DNA of 47,996 bases from a virus, in the IMG/VR virus record IMGVR_UViG_3300042559_000733, positions 1 to 47,996 of that record; one strand, 5' to 3'. Below, piece after piece: positions 8,668-18,377 of this stretch (positions are counted from its first letter, which is position 1; each line of letters begins with the position of its first letter). The translations under genes were made by a program, and so were the position numbers. Below the pieces are notes generated by a model. The model was not told where the DNA came from. It did no database searches and saw only the letters and a program-made list of their open reading frames with translations.

Positions 8668-9048
8668 TTATTTACCACCCCAAAATTCAAGGGGATTATT
8701 TAAATAATTTTTTAATCTTTTCATTTTCTTATCATTTTCAACCAATGTTTGTATATTTTGTTCTTGAACACCTTTTCTTTCAAGTATTTTATTATTATAT
8801 TGATTGTTTTTTGGACCGGATATTATCCATTGTATAACCAATTTATTATAATAATTCTTAGAAATGCCATTATAATTTTCTTTATTTACTTCAGTAATTG
8901 TAAAATCATTTATTTTTTGAACAAGATAACGATTGATGTATCCCTTTGAATAATCGTTTTTAGTTACATTTGGTTTATAATAACTTGGAAATACAATATT
9001 TGATAAAATATCCCCACCTAAATTTTGATATTGATCTGGTGTAATCAT
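8668..9048 (-). CDS. Unknown small protein at the start of the tail block
   Basis: 126 residues, rich in Asn, Lys and Tyr, with no recognisable motif, signal or membrane segment. The middle (TITEVNKENYNGISKNYYNKLVI is a longer run; key part LVIQWIISGPKN near 71-82) looks like a beta strand pair, and the end is a charged helix (KKMKRLKNYLNN) finishing with EFWGGK. The start overlaps the stop of the hub-like gene by ATGA (9045-9048), so it is coupled to virion genes and is probably a minor baseplate or assembly factor. No function can be named. Confidence 0.7.
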   Translation of the reverse strand: MITPDQYQNLGGDILSNIVFPSYYKPNVTKNDYSKGYINRYLVQKINDFTITEVNKENYNGISKNYYNKLVIQWIISGPKNNQYNNKILERKGVQEQNIQTLVENDKKMKRLKNYLNNPLEFWGGK

Positions 9049-11951
9049 TTTATTATATTAATTGAATATTCAGTTGTACCATCGGTAGTAAATGAGATCG
9101 ATTGTCCTCTAATTGAACGAATACCAGCTTTTATCGTAGTAGTCCAATTACCACTTTCAACTTTGTGTGATATATCTACTATTTGACAAATTATTTCTCT
9201 TTCAGAGTATGGGCTTGGTAAATTTTTTAAACTAAATAATTGAAATGTTCTTAATCCAGATATACCCTGTAATGTCATTTCTACCGTAAATCCTGGTTGT
9301 TGTCCTCCATAAATATTAGTATTATTTGTAAAATCCATATCATTCATTAATGCGATCAACAAAGAATCATTTGGCAATACCAAATTAACTATATTCCATC
9401 CACTTTCGACACCTGATACTGTTGGATTTAATGGTGTAGTTACTCTTGGTCCCATTAATGTTGCTGCATCCGCTCTTGATGGCGGGGTAGGATTATTTGG
9501 ATTTAATGGTGTAGTTGTTCTTGGACCATTTAATGATGCAGCTGCAGCTCTTGATGGTAATGCAGGAGTATTTGGATTTAATGGAGTAGTTGTTCTTGGA
9601 CCTGATATTGCATTTGTTAAATCTGATCTTGAAAGATACGATTTAAAAGACATTATATAAGAACCTTTTGTTGCAGTCGATGATTGTGGACTGTTTTGTA
9701 ATTGTCTTATACTTTCTAAGTTTTCGTCTATTTTTCTCAATTGTAAAGGACCATCTTTATTAAATCTATCACCATATGGAAATGGAAGTATTTGATTTGA
9801 ATTTACTTCACCATTTGGAGAATTATTATCTGATCTTTTATTTGATGATGCAGATGAAATTACTTGGTTTGCTGCTACATTGGAAAGTTGTGCTGTAAAA
9901 TTAATATTTTTAATAAAATTATTTGATGCTCCCACATCAAATTGATAGATTTTCATTTTATTATATTGTACATATTTTTTATCTACTATTCTCAATTTTC
10001 CAGAATCTTCACTATCTTCTATTACAGCAAGTTCCCATATTTTGGCAGCAGCCGCATTTATTTTTCCCAACAATGAGTTATAAAATATCTCGACGGTTTC
10101 TGAGGATCTTGCACATTCAATTAGTATATTTTTATTTACATATAAATCTTTTAAATATCCCCAATAACCTGCTGGTTTTCCAGTTTCCGTGTCATTTGTC
10201 CATTGAGGAAACGATCTTGTTCCTTGTGCAGGACCGTTATCATATATAAATCTATTAATTATACCATCCAAATTATCTCTAAAAACATGGAGTAAAATAG
10301 GTTGTCTTGCTTTATCTTCTATGATTTGTGCATCACTTCGTTTACCGCTATATTTTGCAACCAAGCTATTTTCTATATTAAAATCATAAAATGATTGTAA
10401 TTGTGTTGATTCATAAGTAGGATTAAATGCTTGATATCCAGTTCTAAATATTCTAAATAAAGTATTATCATATAAAGAAGAAAATGGAGTATCTAACTTT
10501 TCAGAAAAGTACAAAGATAAATTTGCACCTTTTCCAAATTTTTGTTTTTGATAATCATTATTGGTAGGATCTACAGTTGGAAACATAGCTCCAAGATTAT
10601 ATTTGGGTGCTTTTTGATTTGGAATTAATAAAATACTGCCATCACATGAAATTAAATTTGGATGTGCTCCTATTTTTACATTATCAATATCAATTTCATA
10701 TAAATTATAATCTTTAGCATCTTTTAATTGGATATTAATTTGTTTGTTAAAAAATACATTTGCAAGCTCTACAACAAATCCCATAGTAACCCATATATCT
10801 TTTTGATCCTTTCTATCCCAATCATAATCTGCCATTCCTTCCATTCTTTCCGAATCACCAAATTCTAATCTTCTACCCATGAAAAATCTATCTTCAGGAC
10901 GTTTATTGTTATCCCAATCTATATATTTACCATCATCAAATTTATAAAAAGGAAAAGTGGATGATAAAAACGTTGAATTTTTTTCTGCTTTTGTTTCTTC
11001 ATCATCCAATGGGTCCATGAAATTTTTTTTCTGTAAAATACAATTTGGTATTTTAGTCAATCTTTTTTCTAAATATTCAGCAAAAGTAGATTGTACTGAA
11101 CTCTTGTTTTTTTCAGAAGAAACATTTGCTGCCGTATTAACTAATACACCTGAATAATTTGCATGTTTGGATAGTATTTCAGTCTTACATTCATATGTAA
11201 TTCCGTCTTGACTAGTAAAATCAAATCCACTAATTATTCCCATCGTAACATCATATAAACCAAAAGAGTTTCTAATATTTTGACTGTATAATAAAGATCC
11301 ACTATTAGTAAACAATTCTTTCAAATTATCCAAATTACTAGCTCTTAAATCAAGTAACGATGAAGGATTGAAATGATTCCATCCAAATTCAACAAATGCA
11401 CTAATTTTTGGAGATAGAAAATACGGAGTCATATACTCTAATTGAGCAAAACCATAACATCTCCAATTAACCGTAACTTTTCTGATTCTTTCTTTTTGTA
11501 TTACCGCATCAATAGATGTAATGCCAGGAACAGGCAAAAACTTTTGAACTGTTCTATTTTCATTTGATAACGAATTTGGAAATGAAACAAAATTACCATC
11601 ATTTGATAAATCTAATATGTGTTCAACACCTTCAGAATCATATCCCAATACATTTCTATTATTGACAGCACCATAACTTTTATCAAATCCATCACCTCCA
11701 TGCAAAATAAAACCATTTCTAATAGGAAAATTGCTTTTATCACTTACTCTACCAGTTCCATTCGAAAATACTCTTGCCCATGCAGTCATTGGACCTTTAT
11801 AGTTTTGCCAATTACCATTATCATCCCAATTAATACTTACGGGTACTGGATATTCAAAACCAATATCATTCTGTCTTCTTATAAATTCTTTAATCACCCA
11901 ACTTGGTATTGGATGTGGTGCCCACGGTCTATTGTCTGGTGTTGTTGCCAT
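9045..11951 (-). CDS. Large baseplate hub-like virion protein, 968 residues
   Basis: Probable central baseplate protein. Residues about 145-200 contain ITSIDAVIQKERIRKVTV, CYGFAQLEYMTPYFLSP and FVEFGWNHF. This pattern (a basic strand, then QLE...YFLxPG/S, then EFGW) is one I associate with gp27-type hub proteins of T4-like phages. It is much longer than T4 gp27 (391). A low-complexity segment at about 783-842 holds three 25-residue repeats (GPRTTTPLNPN...PSRAAAA type). The C-terminal 120 residues return to beta structure (GISGLRTFQLFSLKNLPSPYS). Neighbours are gp53-like, a large structural protein and the tape measure, which supports a baseplate role. The hub assignment is inference; virion protein is likely. 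Confidence 0.7.
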   Translation of the reverse strand: MATTPDNRPWAPHPIPSWVIKEFIRRQNDIGFEYPVPVSINWDDNGNWQNYKGPMTAWARVFSNGTGRVSDKSNFPIRNGFILHGGDGFDKSYGAVNNRNVLGYDSEGVEHILDLSNDGNFVSFPNSLSNENRTVQKFLPVPGITSIDAVIQKERIRKVTVNWRCYGFAQLEYMTPYFLSPKISAFVEFGWNHFNPSSLLDLRASNLDNLKELFTNSGSLLYSQNIRNSFGLYDVTMGIISGFDFTSQDGITYECKTEILSKHANYSGVLVNTAANVSSEKNKSSVQSTFAEYLEKRLTKIPNCILQKKNFMDPLDDEETKAEKNSTFLSSTFPFYKFDDGKYIDWDNNKRPEDRFFMGRRLEFGDSERMEGMADYDWDRKDQKDIWVTMGFVVELANVFFNKQINIQLKDAKDYNLYEIDIDNVKIGAHPNLISCDGSILLIPNQKAPKYNLGAMFPTVDPTNNDYQKQKFGKGANLSLYFSEKLDTPFSSLYDNTLFRIFRTGYQAFNPTYESTQLQSFYDFNIENSLVAKYSGKRSDAQIIEDKARQPILLHVFRDNLDGIINRFIYDNGPAQGTRSFPQWTNDTETGKPAGYWGYLKDLYVNKNILIECARSSETVEIFYNSLLGKINAAAAKIWELAVIEDSEDSGKLRIVDKKYVQYNKMKIYQFDVGASNNFIKNINFTAQLSNVAANQVISSASSNKRSDNNSPNGEVNSNQILPFPYGDRFNKDGPLQLRKIDENLESIRQLQNSPQSSTATKGSYIMSFKSYLSRSDLTNAISGPRTTTPLNPNTPALPSRAAAASLNGPRTTTPLNPNNPTPPSRADAATLMGPRVTTPLNPTVSGVESGWNIVNLVLPNDSLLIALMNDMDFTNNTNIYGGQQPGFTVEMTLQGISGLRTFQLFSLKNLPSPYSEREIICQIVDISHKVESGNWTTTIKAGIRSIRGQSISFTTDGTTEYSINIIK
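9424..9605. repeat. Three 75-bp direct repeats inside the hub-like gene
   Basis: GGATTTAATGG recurs at 9424, 9499 and 9574, exactly 75 bases apart, within longer repeated blocks; the third unit is partial. The repeat keeps frame and encodes a 25-residue Pro/Thr/Ala unit (core TTTPLNP). This suggests a flexible linker that can change in copy number. Confidence 0.9.
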
Positions 11952-11954
11952 AAC

Positions 11955-12251
11955 TTATGAATTTAATAACTTAAAATCTGCAATAATATTAGAAATATTT
12001 TGTGGTATTCTCAATTGAATACCTGCTAATACACTTAATTTTCCATTTCCTAATTTGTTTGCTTGTGCCAATATCCACCACAATGTTGGATCTTTGTAAT
12101 ATGTATTGGCAAGCGCATCAAACGTAGTTGTTTCATTTGTTATAATATACAAATCGTTCATTGCATACGGAATTTTAGGATACAACAAAGAAGTGTATAC
12201 TTTTTTTCCGTCCCATCTTTTATCTTGTTTTGCAAATGAATATCTATTCAT
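11955..12251 (-). CDS. 53: gp53-like baseplate wedge protein (LysM-like fold)
   Basis: A 98-residue protein with the features of short gp53-type proteins: DLYIITNETTTFDALANTYY near 33-52, LWWILAQANKL near 57-67 and LSVLAGIQLRIPQN near 72-85. The order (a residue strand, a helix with a tyrosine pair, WWxIAxxN, then GxxLxIP) is that of a LysM-like domain used by gp53 to close the wedge-hub interface at the baseplate. T4 gp53 is 196 residues; here only the domain itself is present. It lies three bases upstream of the hub-like gene start and just after the 864-residue structural gene. Confidence 0.8.
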   Translation of the reverse strand: MNRYSFAKQDKRWDGKKVYTSLLYPKIPYAMNDLYIITNETTTFDALANTYYKDPTLWWILAQANKLGNGKLSVLAGIQLRIPQNISNIIADFKLLNS

Positions 12252-12254
12252 AAA

Positions 12255-14849
12255 TTATAATCCTGTTCTATCCATTTCATATTCTGCATTTTGATAATCT
12301 TGTGTTGGTTGATTAGCAGTATTATTATACATCTCGTATATACTTTGTTGATTTGCGGCTTGTTGTTCTTGTTCAATCTTTAATTGATAATTGTATTGAG
12401 CTGCAGCATCTTGTATATCTTCAGCTTTTTGATTCCAAGAATTGACTTCTTGTTGTAGTGCTTCTGCCTGTGCATTATTTGCATTTTGCATTGCAATTTC
12501 ATTATTTTTAATTTGATCTATAGCTCTTTGAGTTGATAATACTACTCCGCCTGGGAAATTCATATATAAGTTTTTTGAAAATGAATCTACGGTGCCCTTT
12601 TCGTCCAATATTTCATTTTGATTTGTCATTCCGGACATTTGAATCGTTGGTCCCATACGAGTATCCACATAATAATCACCAAAATTAGCGCCTCCAACAA
12701 CTGGACGTTCTTTTTCTAGTAAATCCATACTCAAATTCAATTCACATTCTCTTGGAAATTGTGCAACTTTTCCAATACTGTCTTGCCATTGAATACGGCC
12801 ATTTAAATAACTCCAATCAAAAGTAGCAGAGGTTTCTTCACTAATCGTTTCCCATACACAATTGTCAGGTATATTTAGACCTATGCTTTTAATTACGCCT
12901 GGTTGATTCTTATATATATCACCTATTGTAAATTTAACCAATGGCGGTATAATAAATCTAGAATATGCATTAGAATTATTTTGTCCTCCTTGTGTATAAT
13001 TAGCCGGTTTAGTTAAACCTACTAAATAGTTAATTCTTTTCCACATTGGCAACAATTCTTTTACAGTATTAGCAACCACGTTAAATTTAAAACTCAAAGT
13101 TCTTGCAAAACCTTTGTAAGATTGCAATTTATCTGCTCTTCCAATATATTCAATACTAGTCCAATCAGCATTATAGTTTTCATTCAGTCCTGTAACTGTA
13201 GCTCTAAATGGTATGTACTTATTATTTACAATGTCATGGAAATAAAACTTGATGATATCATCATTATTACTGTTATATTTTTTATCCAATCCAAGATCTT
13301 CTTCATTTAAAACAGTTAATAAATTTATCTTGTCGGATGCCATTGATCCAGCTAATCCTTTTCCTTTTGGATCATCCAACAATTGTTTTCTTTTATTCAA
13401 TCCAAATTGAGCAAGATATCCTCCACGATAATTAAATGGACTTTCTTCTCTTTGTTGTGAATATGGATCTTTGGTTTGTTGTTTGATAAAATCATAACCT
13501 TTATATGATTCATTGGAAAATTGTTGAACTATTACATCAGTATTTGTTAATCCATTATATTTGTATCCTGCACTAATAATAGTATCCAATACTTTTTTCA
13601 AATTGTCTTCTACGTCTTTAACATTTTGAGATTGAGCATCGGTGAATTTAGTTGTATACTTTTGTTTTAAATCGGCATAATATGCCAAATTGATCAACAT
13701 TTCAGAATTTCTAAATTCTTGATCTGGTGTAATATTATTACCTACTGTTCTACCGTAAATTTCATAAGCATCCGCTCTTGGACTTAGACCAATTTCTTGA
13801 CCAAATAACGTAGGAAATTTTCCTAGTTTCGTACCATTCCAGGTACCTGTCTTTCCTATGATCAAATAAGTCCCGTCTGCTTGTCTTAAATATCTACCTC
13901 TTACACCTGTTGTTTGTTCGGTGTCACCTTTTCTTATAGTATCATCTGTTCCAGCATACCATTTTTGTATAACTTTTTTATCAAATGTATATTGTAAAGT
14001 TCCTGTTGGTTGTTCAAATACAGCCGTGGTGGATGCCATTACACCATATGTTGCTTCATCTGCTCTGTATAAAGGATTGTTTGGTTGTTTAGGATTTGTA
14101 AATGCGCCAAATAATGTGCTTGATTTAAAGAAATCAGCAATTCCGGAGGAAGATTGTTTTCCTACCCATTTTGTTTTTAATGATTTATCTCCCGCAGTTG
14201 CAGTTGGTGCTCTTAAAAATCCTTTGCCACCATCTAAACTTAATTTTGATAATGCAGCTTGATTACTGTTGCCAACAGTTCCTTTTGGCGGAGTAAGATT
14301 TTTTAAAGATCCTTTTAAACCAAGAGCAGCTAATGCACCAATACCATTTGGTTCAATAAATCTAGTTGGTCTTTCAATTAATCCCAATGAAGCAATACTA
14401 GTAGCAGCTAATATTGGCATTGCAGGATTATAAATCTTTGTTTCAGGAAACGGATTAAATCCTTGCAATAATGTTTGTGCAGTAGCAAAAATTACACCGT
14501 TTGCACTAATTGTAAACTTTGTTATTCTTAATATATCTTGTGGACCAGAACCAATTGGTGCAGCTCTGTTTTCATATTTTTTTAATGAATTTAATCCTTT
14601 TGTTCCTGTATTAGGAGTAAAACTAAAAAATGGTTGTTTTGGTCCAAATTTTAATAATGGATTGGTACTATCAGTTTGTAACTTATACTTGTTATAAATT
14701 GCATCACTGTTTTGAGCATATAATACACTCAATTCACCTGGTTGTCTTAAATCATTAAATCCAGATGGCAATGTATATCCAGCACCAATAATTTGTGTAT
14801 TGGTAGTAGATAATGGAGCGGGTGATTCTAAATTATTAAGATTTGCCAT
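12255..14849 (-). CDS. Large baseplate or tail structural protein, 864 residues
   Basis: Likely virion protein located between the tape measure and the gp53-like gene. The N-terminal part includes DILRITKFTISANGVIFAT, followed by a hydrophobic Ala/Leu-rich span around 145-180. The C-terminal half has YIPFRATVTGLNENYNADW, SFKFNVVANTVKELLPMW and PPLVKFTIGDIYKNQPG, a run of beta elements resembling tail-tube-type domains seen in baseplate proteins of T4-like phages. The last 80 residues are a Gln/Asn/Ala-rich helix, probably coiled coil. The family reminds me of uncharacterised structural proteins of marine phages; whether it caps the tube, like gp48/gp54, is inference. Spacing to the next gene is only three bases. 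Confidence 0.7.
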   Translation of the reverse strand: MANLNNLESPAPLSTTNTQIIGAGYTLPSGFNDLRQPGELSVLYAQNSDAIYNKYKLQTDSTNPLLKFGPKQPFFSFTPNTGTKGLNSLKKYENRAAPIGSGPQDILRITKFTISANGVIFATAQTLLQGFNPFPETKIYNPAMPILAATSIASLGLIERPTRFIEPNGIGALAALGLKGSLKNLTPPKGTVGNSNQAALSKLSLDGGKGFLRAPTATAGDKSLKTKWVGKQSSSGIADFFKSSTLFGAFTNPKQPNNPLYRADEATYGVMASTTAVFEQPTGTLQYTFDKKVIQKWYAGTDDTIRKGDTEQTTGVRGRYLRQADGTYLIIGKTGTWNGTKLGKFPTLFGQEIGLSPRADAYEIYGRTVGNNITPDQEFRNSEMLINLAYYADLKQKYTTKFTDAQSQNVKDVEDNLKKVLDTIISAGYKYNGLTNTDVIVQQFSNESYKGYDFIKQQTKDPYSQQREESPFNYRGGYLAQFGLNKRKQLLDDPKGKGLAGSMASDKINLLTVLNEEDLGLDKKYNSNNDDIIKFYFHDIVNNKYIPFRATVTGLNENYNADWTSIEYIGRADKLQSYKGFARTLSFKFNVVANTVKELLPMWKRINYLVGLTKPANYTQGGQNNSNAYSRFIIPPLVKFTIGDIYKNQPGVIKSIGLNIPDNCVWETISEETSATFDWSYLNGRIQWQDSIGKVAQFPRECELNLSMDLLEKERPVVGGANFGDYYVDTRMGPTIQMSGMTNQNEILDEKGTVDSFSKNLYMNFPGGVVLSTQRAIDQIKNNEIAMQNANNAQAEALQQEVNSWNQKAEDIQDAAAQYNYQLKIEQEQQAANQQSIYEMYNNTANQPTQDYQNAEYEMDRTGL

Positions 14850-14870
14850 ATTTTATAAATATCAAGTTAT

Positions 14871-17288
14871 TTAATATGCACCTCTAAATTTTGTAGCAAC
14901 TCCAACAGCAGTGCTAACTTTACTACCATCAATGTTTACTGCAATACCACCGTTTTTCATTAATACTATCAATTCATCCAATTTATTAACAAGTTCAGCG
15001 TTTCCACCACCAGCTCCAACTCTAATAGATTCTAGATTTTTTAACGCAGGTAAATTAGTAGCAACACCATTCAATTCAGTATTAAGTGCGCCTATAGCAT
15101 TTGCCATCGCATAAATACCAAGAATTAAACTAGCATCTTTAAATATTAACAACATATCATCCAAAGATGCAAGAGCCGACATATTTGCAGCTATATCTTT
15201 TATTCCAGTACCAATAGATTCAATTCCTTGTCCAAACATTTGCATAGCTTTACCAGCAGCCATTGCGGATATCGCAAATGGAATAAATGCAAGTCCCAAT
15301 AAAGCAATACCACCAGCAGCAGTTTCTAATACTCCAGTAGCCATTAATCCAGCAATTGTCAATCCAAGTGCAGCTAATATTACACCCATCTTACCTAGTG
15401 AACTCCAATCTACAGTATTAAATTGTTGTCCAGCTTTTGCTAAAATATACATTGCACCAGCAAACATAATTAATGCTGCACCTAATGATAATACTGTTGC
15501 AGGATTAATTCCTTTCATCGAATTCATAAATCTAGAAGGACTAGTAGCTGGTCCGCCTGTAGAAGCATCGCCAACAGCACCAACTGACATACCACCAGTT
15601 GATCTTGCAACAGTGCTTCCATATCCACCAAATCCACCAGGACCTAAACCTGTGGGTGTTGGTGTGGGTGTTGGAACAGAAATTGGTATTTTTTTAAAAA
15701 GGTTTAAATAACTCAACATATTTTGAATTAACTCTTTTTTTATGATATAACCTATAATAACAATCGAACCAATTATACCGCCTACCCATTTTCCTATTTC
15801 TGTATCCATTGAATTTACCAATGATTGAAATCCAGAAGCAATACTATTAATACCATTTCTAAATATTTCAGAATTTTTATACCATCCTTCTAACGAATCA
15901 TTAATTAATCTTATAGGAGTAAGAATAAATTTTACTAAAGCTGCACCAATTTTAATAACTGGAACCAGTATACCAACAAACAATTTAACAATAGGCAATA
16001 ATATTTCGCTTAATTCAACCATAATTTGTTGAATATCATTCATTATTTTTTGTTGTTGACTTGCGATTTGTCTTGATTGAATTTCTCTCTTGTATTTTTC
16101 TTCTAATGTTTCATTAGTTGTATTTAATACATCCAAATCTCTTTCATATTGTGCAGCTAAATCAGGATTTTTTCTTCTTAATTCATTCAATTCTTGTTGT
16201 TTAGCATTCATTTTTATCAATTGGTCTACGCTTAGTCCCATTGATTCTGCTAATGCTTTTGTTTGAAATGCATCAAGTTTTCTTAAATCGCCAATTTCTT
16301 TTAAGATTCTAGACTGTTCTTTTGCTAATCCAGCCAAATCACCAGCATAAGACAATTCTCTTGCTCTAGTAAAATTTATATCTTTTCCAAAAAGTACACT
16401 GGCTTCCATTTCACTATTTATACTAGTTTGAAAATCTAAAAATTTATCTGCTGCAGCCCCTACATCTTTAAGTTCTAGTCCTAGTCTTCTAGCTTCAATG
16501 GCACCTTTAACTAAAGCGTCAACACTTCCTCTTACTAATTTAAATACTTCTCCACCTGCGGTAGCAACATCTTTCATTGCTTTTGCAAATGGAACACCAG
16601 CTGCTTTTGATAAACTCGCAGCTGCTCCCGCAGTTTGATTGGCAATAGTTGAACTAATTTGTCCAATACCCATGAAATTTTGCATTACTGCAGTACTATC
16701 ATCAACAGAAACACCTAAGTTTTTTTCCATCAATGCGACATGACCAACTATTTCATCAGTAACTAGAGATACACTAGAAAATGTTTCTGCTATCTTTTGG
16801 GCTGCGGCATTTGCATTTTCAACATTTACTCCAAATGTTGCTAAATCTCTACTGGTTCTTCTTAACGTAATTTCTACATTTGATGTTTGATCGGCTAAAA
16901 ATCCAGTAGTTTCTCTAAAAGATTGTCCGGCTTTATCTAATTCTATAAATCTATCTACCGATAATTTCAACAATTCCAAAAATATTGTAGAAGGATTTTT
17001 TAAATTTAGTACAGTTTTATATAAATTTGAAGCACGGTCTGCCATGTCTCCGAATGAAATTACTGTGGATTTAAGTATTTCATTTTGAGATTCTTCTAAT
17101 TTTAATAGTTTAGATAAAGTGTTTGCTAAATCTTTTGTTTTAGATCTTTCTTCGTCGAGTGCAGAAAGTCTATCTGTAATAAATTGCAATCTCTGTTTTT
17201 CAATATCAGTAAGCGATTGTGCATTTTGCAGTTGTTCTCTTTCCAACCTTAATTGACTTTCAGTTAATGATTCTAAAGGGGTTGCCAT
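14871..17288 (-). CDS. Tail tape measure protein
   Basis: An 805-residue helical protein with classic tape-measure character: charged coiled coil at the N-terminus (1-75), long Ala/Ser-rich amphipathic helices to about 420, then hydrophobic spans near 425-460, 500-520, 593-620 and 631-681, some of them membrane-like, and a small C-terminal region. Tape measures set tail length at about 1.5 angstrom per residue, so a tail near 120 nm would be expected. Gene order supports it: the gp26/gp51-type chaperone genes lie just upstream and structural baseplate genes just downstream. The Gly/Pro-rich insert near 540-575 (PTPTPTGLGPGGFGGYG) is probably a flexible linker. Confidence 0.85.
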   Translation of the reverse strand: MATPLESLTESQLRLEREQLQNAQSLTDIEKQRLQFITDRLSALDEERSKTKDLANTLSKLLKLEESQNEILKSTVISFGDMADRASNLYKTVLNLKNPSTIFLELLKLSVDRFIELDKAGQSFRETTGFLADQTSNVEITLRRTSRDLATFGVNVENANAAAQKIAETFSSVSLVTDEIVGHVALMEKNLGVSVDDSTAVMQNFMGIGQISSTIANQTAGAAASLSKAAGVPFAKAMKDVATAGGEVFKLVRGSVDALVKGAIEARRLGLELKDVGAAADKFLDFQTSINSEMEASVLFGKDINFTRARELSYAGDLAGLAKEQSRILKEIGDLRKLDAFQTKALAESMGLSVDQLIKMNAKQQELNELRRKNPDLAAQYERDLDVLNTTNETLEEKYKREIQSRQIASQQQKIMNDIQQIMVELSEILLPIVKLFVGILVPVIKIGAALVKFILTPIRLINDSLEGWYKNSEIFRNGINSIASGFQSLVNSMDTEIGKWVGGIIGSIVIIGYIIKKELIQNMLSYLNLFKKIPISVPTPTPTPTGLGPGGFGGYGSTVARSTGGMSVGAVGDASTGGPATSPSRFMNSMKGINPATVLSLGAALIMFAGAMYILAKAGQQFNTVDWSSLGKMGVILAALGLTIAGLMATGVLETAAGGIALLGLAFIPFAISAMAAGKAMQMFGQGIESIGTGIKDIAANMSALASLDDMLLIFKDASLILGIYAMANAIGALNTELNGVATNLPALKNLESIRVGAGGGNAELVNKLDELIVLMKNGGIAVNIDGSKVSTAVGVATKFRGAY

Positions 17289-17300
17289 AAATTATATGTT

Positions 17301-17310
17301 TATAAATATA
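17301..17310 (-). promoter_or_regulatory. TATATTTATA motif upstream of the tape measure gene
   Basis: Minus-strand TATATTTATA, 12 bases before the tape measure start. The same element precedes several other virion genes. It may be a late promoter core or just an AT leader; see the findings. Confidence 0.3.
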
Positions 17311-17329
17311 TAATAAACAATACTTTTAA

Positions 17330-17560
17330 TCATTTTCCTCTAGGAATATTTGGTCTTGAAAGCGGTTTGCCTGAAGAATCCTGTGATTTTTCCATCGCTT
17401 CTTTTTCTTTTTCTTTAAACTCTATTAGTTTCTTTAAATAGAAAATTCTCAAAAACACAGGCAATTTATATGCAATATCCTGTGTAAATGCACCTTGAGA
17501 ATGATATGATAAACTAAATATTTGTTCGTGAATCAATAGTTTATCTGCCGGAGTCAGGCC
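17330..17560 (-). CDS. 51: gp51-like tail chaperone extension, probably made only by frameshift
   Basis: This 76-codon open frame (GLTPADKL, then LIHEQIF...PNIPRGK) has no ATG or GTG near its beginning; the first available start is a TTG at 17534-17536, without a Shine-Dalgarno. It overlaps the end of the gp26-like gene and is entered from it if ribosomes slip +1 (or -2) on a run of seven T. The sequence is helical, with an aromatic/basic core (LSYHSQGAF, KLPVFLRIFYLKKL) and a charged tail. T4-like phages carry small gp51 proteins next to gp26, and tail chaperones placed just before tape measures are often made as short and frameshifted long forms. The fused product would have 348 residues. 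Confidence 0.7.
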   Translation of the reverse strand, partial: GLTPADKLLIHEQIFSLSYHSQGAFTQDIAYKLPVFLRIFYLKKLIEFKEKEKEAMEKSQDSSGKPLSRPNIPRGK

Positions 17561-18377
17561 AAAAAAACTGTACCGTTAGCGGTACACCTATCCTTTCCTC
17601 ATGATTACATTGTTCACACTTGAAATCAAAATTAAGATCTACGTCGGGTGTAATTTCTTTAATAGTTTTTCTTAGTTCCAAACTATCTCTGGAAGTAAAT
17701 TCATTTTCAACAAATTTCTTAATTTCTGCTTTGTCAGTATTTCCGTTAATAGCTATAATTGTGTATCTTAATCTGGTGGTAACTTCTGAAGTATTACCAG
17801 TTTTAATTTTCTGTAACATCTTCAATTCATTATCAATTTGTTTTTCATCTCCAGATGTTAATAACTTACAAGTTACCGTTTTCTTACAATATGGCAAAAC
17901 AAAGTCAAATTGATTTGATCCTGGTGGATACTTTGATAGATCTACATCTTTATACTTTAATTCACCTAAATTGAATGTACATTCATTGTTTTCTCTACAT
18001 GATGGACATTTAATCTGAAGTGGTCCATAACTATCGCCATAAGCAAATCTTCGGGTAGCTACAAAGATAGCATTTTTATCTCCTAATAACAAATCATCAA
18101 GTTTTATATCTTTATCTACTATAAGTGACTCAATCAATTTATCCAATACAATACCTTTTTTGATATAATTTTGATTGGTAAGAATATCTTCTTCTTTGGC
18201 AGTCATTACCTTTAAATTAATAGTACCATTACTCAATGGACTTGAATGATCATAAAAATGACCTTGACTTGGCAAATCAACCACTTCGGATGGATATGTA
18301 GTTTCTTGTTTTTGTTGAGAAACATTTCCAGCAAATTGACTGGCTGGTTTTGTAATAGGAATTGTATAGTCGTCCAT
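17541..18377 (-). CDS. 26: gp26-like T4 baseplate/tail chaperone protein
   Basis: 278 residues matching what I know of the T4 gp26 family: VDLPSQGHFYD near 33-43, then VMTAKEEDILTN near 57-68, LLLGDKNAIFVATRRFAYG near 96-114. Two CxxC pairs, C124/C127 (CPSC) and C254/C257 (CEQC), could form a zinc ribbon. T4 gp26 takes part in hub assembly; the location directly upstream of the tape measure suggests a tape-measure chaperone. The end of the gene reads VQFFWPDSGR and contains a seven-T run that probably permits frameshifting into the gp51-like frame. ATG at 18375-18377, no Shine-Dalgarno. Confidence 0.85.
   Translation of the reverse strand: MDDYTIPITKPASQFAGNVSQQKQETTYPSEVVDLPSQGHFYDHSSPLSNGTINLKVMTAKEEDILTNQNYIKKGIVLDKLIESLIVDKDIKLDDLLLGDKNAIFVATRRFAYGDSYGPLQIKCPSCRENNECTFNLGELKYKDVDLSKYPPGSNQFDFVLPYCKKTVTCKLLTSGDEKQIDNELKMLQKIKTGNTSEVTTRLRYTIIAINGNTDKAEIKKFVENEFTSRDSLELRKTIKEITPDVDLNFDFKCEQCNHEERIGVPLTVQFFWPDSGR
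17561..17567 (-). other. Seven-T slippery run, candidate +1/-2 frameshift site
   Basis: On the coding strand CAG TTT TTT TGG ends the gp26-like gene seven codons before its stop. A Phe tRNA can re-pair on UUU after a +1 or -2 slip, which leads straight into the gp51-like frame (GGC CTG ACT). A -1 slip would hit TGA after two codons, so it cannot give the product. A stop in the +1 frame lies just upstream, limiting the window to this site. Confidence 0.65.
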
